Shown: piece after piece, positions 6,978 through 7,254 of the stretch
How positions within the stretch are numbered: position 1 is the stretch's first letter
Layout of the letters: the number at the start of each line of letters is the position of its first letter
Notes under the pieces: generated by a model
Told to the model about the DNA's origin: nothing
Databases searched by the model: none
The model's input: the letters and a program-made list of their open reading frames with translations, nothing else
From: Treponema sp.
Lineage (GTDB): Bacteria > Spirochaetota > Spirochaetia > Treponematales > Treponemataceae
Assembly (NCBI GenBank): GCA_003455655.1
Contig: DMQP01000169.1
Span: 1 to 7,254, forward strand
Direction: 5' to 3'
Length of the DNA: 7,254 nucleotides
Position numbers and translations under genes: made by a program

Positions 6978-7035
6978 AAAAAAGCTTCCAGAACGAGTCA
7001 GAAATTCCCCAGAAGAATTTCCAACTCGTTTGGAA
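6978..7035 (-). terminator. Long two-tier hairpin terminator after the partial upstream gene
   Basis: The outer arms are TTCCAGAACGAGT (6986-6998) and ACTCGTTTGGAA (7024-7035), 12 bp with one bulged G. An inner 6-bp stem, GAAATT/AATTTC (7001-7006 and 7016-7021), is separated from the outer stem by a CA/CA internal loop and closed by a 9-nt loop. Six A residues at 6978-6983 give the U-tract in minus-strand RNA. It lies about 10 nt after the stop codon at 7045. Confidence 0.8.
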
Positions 7036-7044
7036 TAAGAGCAT

Positions 7045-7254
7045 TTACTTCTTTAATAGAGCTGCAAAAGGATTGTAATACATTCCATCGTCACTGCCAG
7101 AAGGCTGGCGGTCGCGAGAACGGTCGTTAAAAGGCTTGCGTTCTGACGAGGGTTTTGTTCCGCTTGTAGCAGATGCTTTTTTTACCACCACAACACGCTT
7201 CTTTCCTGTACTTGCGCTTGCACTTCGTTCAGAAGATGCAGAACCTGTTGTTCC
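7045..7254 (-). CDS. C-terminal end of an unidentified protein (partial, runs off the window)
   Basis: An open frame of 69 codons enters at the window edge and stops with TAA at 7047-7045. It has no start codon here because its 5' part is outside. The visible part is low in complexity: a Ser/Ala/Thr-rich stretch, a KKRVVVVKK segment, a basic polar stretch with RSRDR, and a distinct end, MYYNPFAALLKK. The reading frame is supported by its lack of stops to the edge and by an intrinsic terminator 10 nt after the stop. The tail looks like a flexible basic extension, of the sort seen in some nucleic-acid-binding proteins. That is a guess, and I cannot name the protein. Confidence 0.65.
   Translation of the reverse strand, partial: GTTGSASSERSASASTGKKRVVVVKKASATSGTKPSSERKPFNDRSRDRQPSGSDDGMYYNPFAALLKK

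Overview
The window looks like a piece of a spirochaete chromosome, most likely a gut-type Treponema. This is inferred from the moderate GC content, a relaxed spirochaete-style lipoprotein signal, a large lipoprotein paired with an outer-membrane-type protein, and an anaerobe-type NfnAB enzyme. It is a judgement from sequence style, not a database match. Every gene I can support is on the minus strand, so transcription runs from high to low coordinates. There is no RNA gene, CRISPR array, insertion sequence or sign of a mobile element.

The layout, in transcription order, is three separate units. (1) 7254-7045: the last 69 codons of a gene that enters from outside the window. Its tail is basic and Ser-rich, and it ends at a long two-tier hairpin terminator (7035-6978). 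(2) 6949-2563: a promoter (TTGACA, 18 bp, TATACT) whose -10 lies inside a perfect 18-bp palindrome, then a leader of roughly 125 nt, then two genes overlapping by 11 nt. These encode a 966-residue putative lipoprotein and a 427-residue exported protein with a beta-barrel-like C-terminus. A GC-rich hairpin with a U-tract closes the unit. (3) 2553-20: a near-consensus promoter (TTCACT, 17 bp, TATAAT) drives nfnA and nfnB, which end at a third intrinsic terminator.

The nfnAB pair is readily recognised. It should encode the cytoplasmic flavin-based electron-bifurcating NADH-dependent reduced ferredoxin:NADP+ oxidoreductase, which balances NADH, NADPH and ferredoxin in anaerobes. A 9-bp inverted repeat sits across the nfnA stop codon.

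The lipoprotein and barrel pair is the unfamiliar part. Neither protein matches a family I can name. Shared promoter, overlapping reading frames and matching envelope signals suggest that the two act together at the outer membrane. The lipoprotein carries diverged internal repeats. The palindrome over the promoter suggests that the pair is controlled by a dimeric regulator not encoded in this window.
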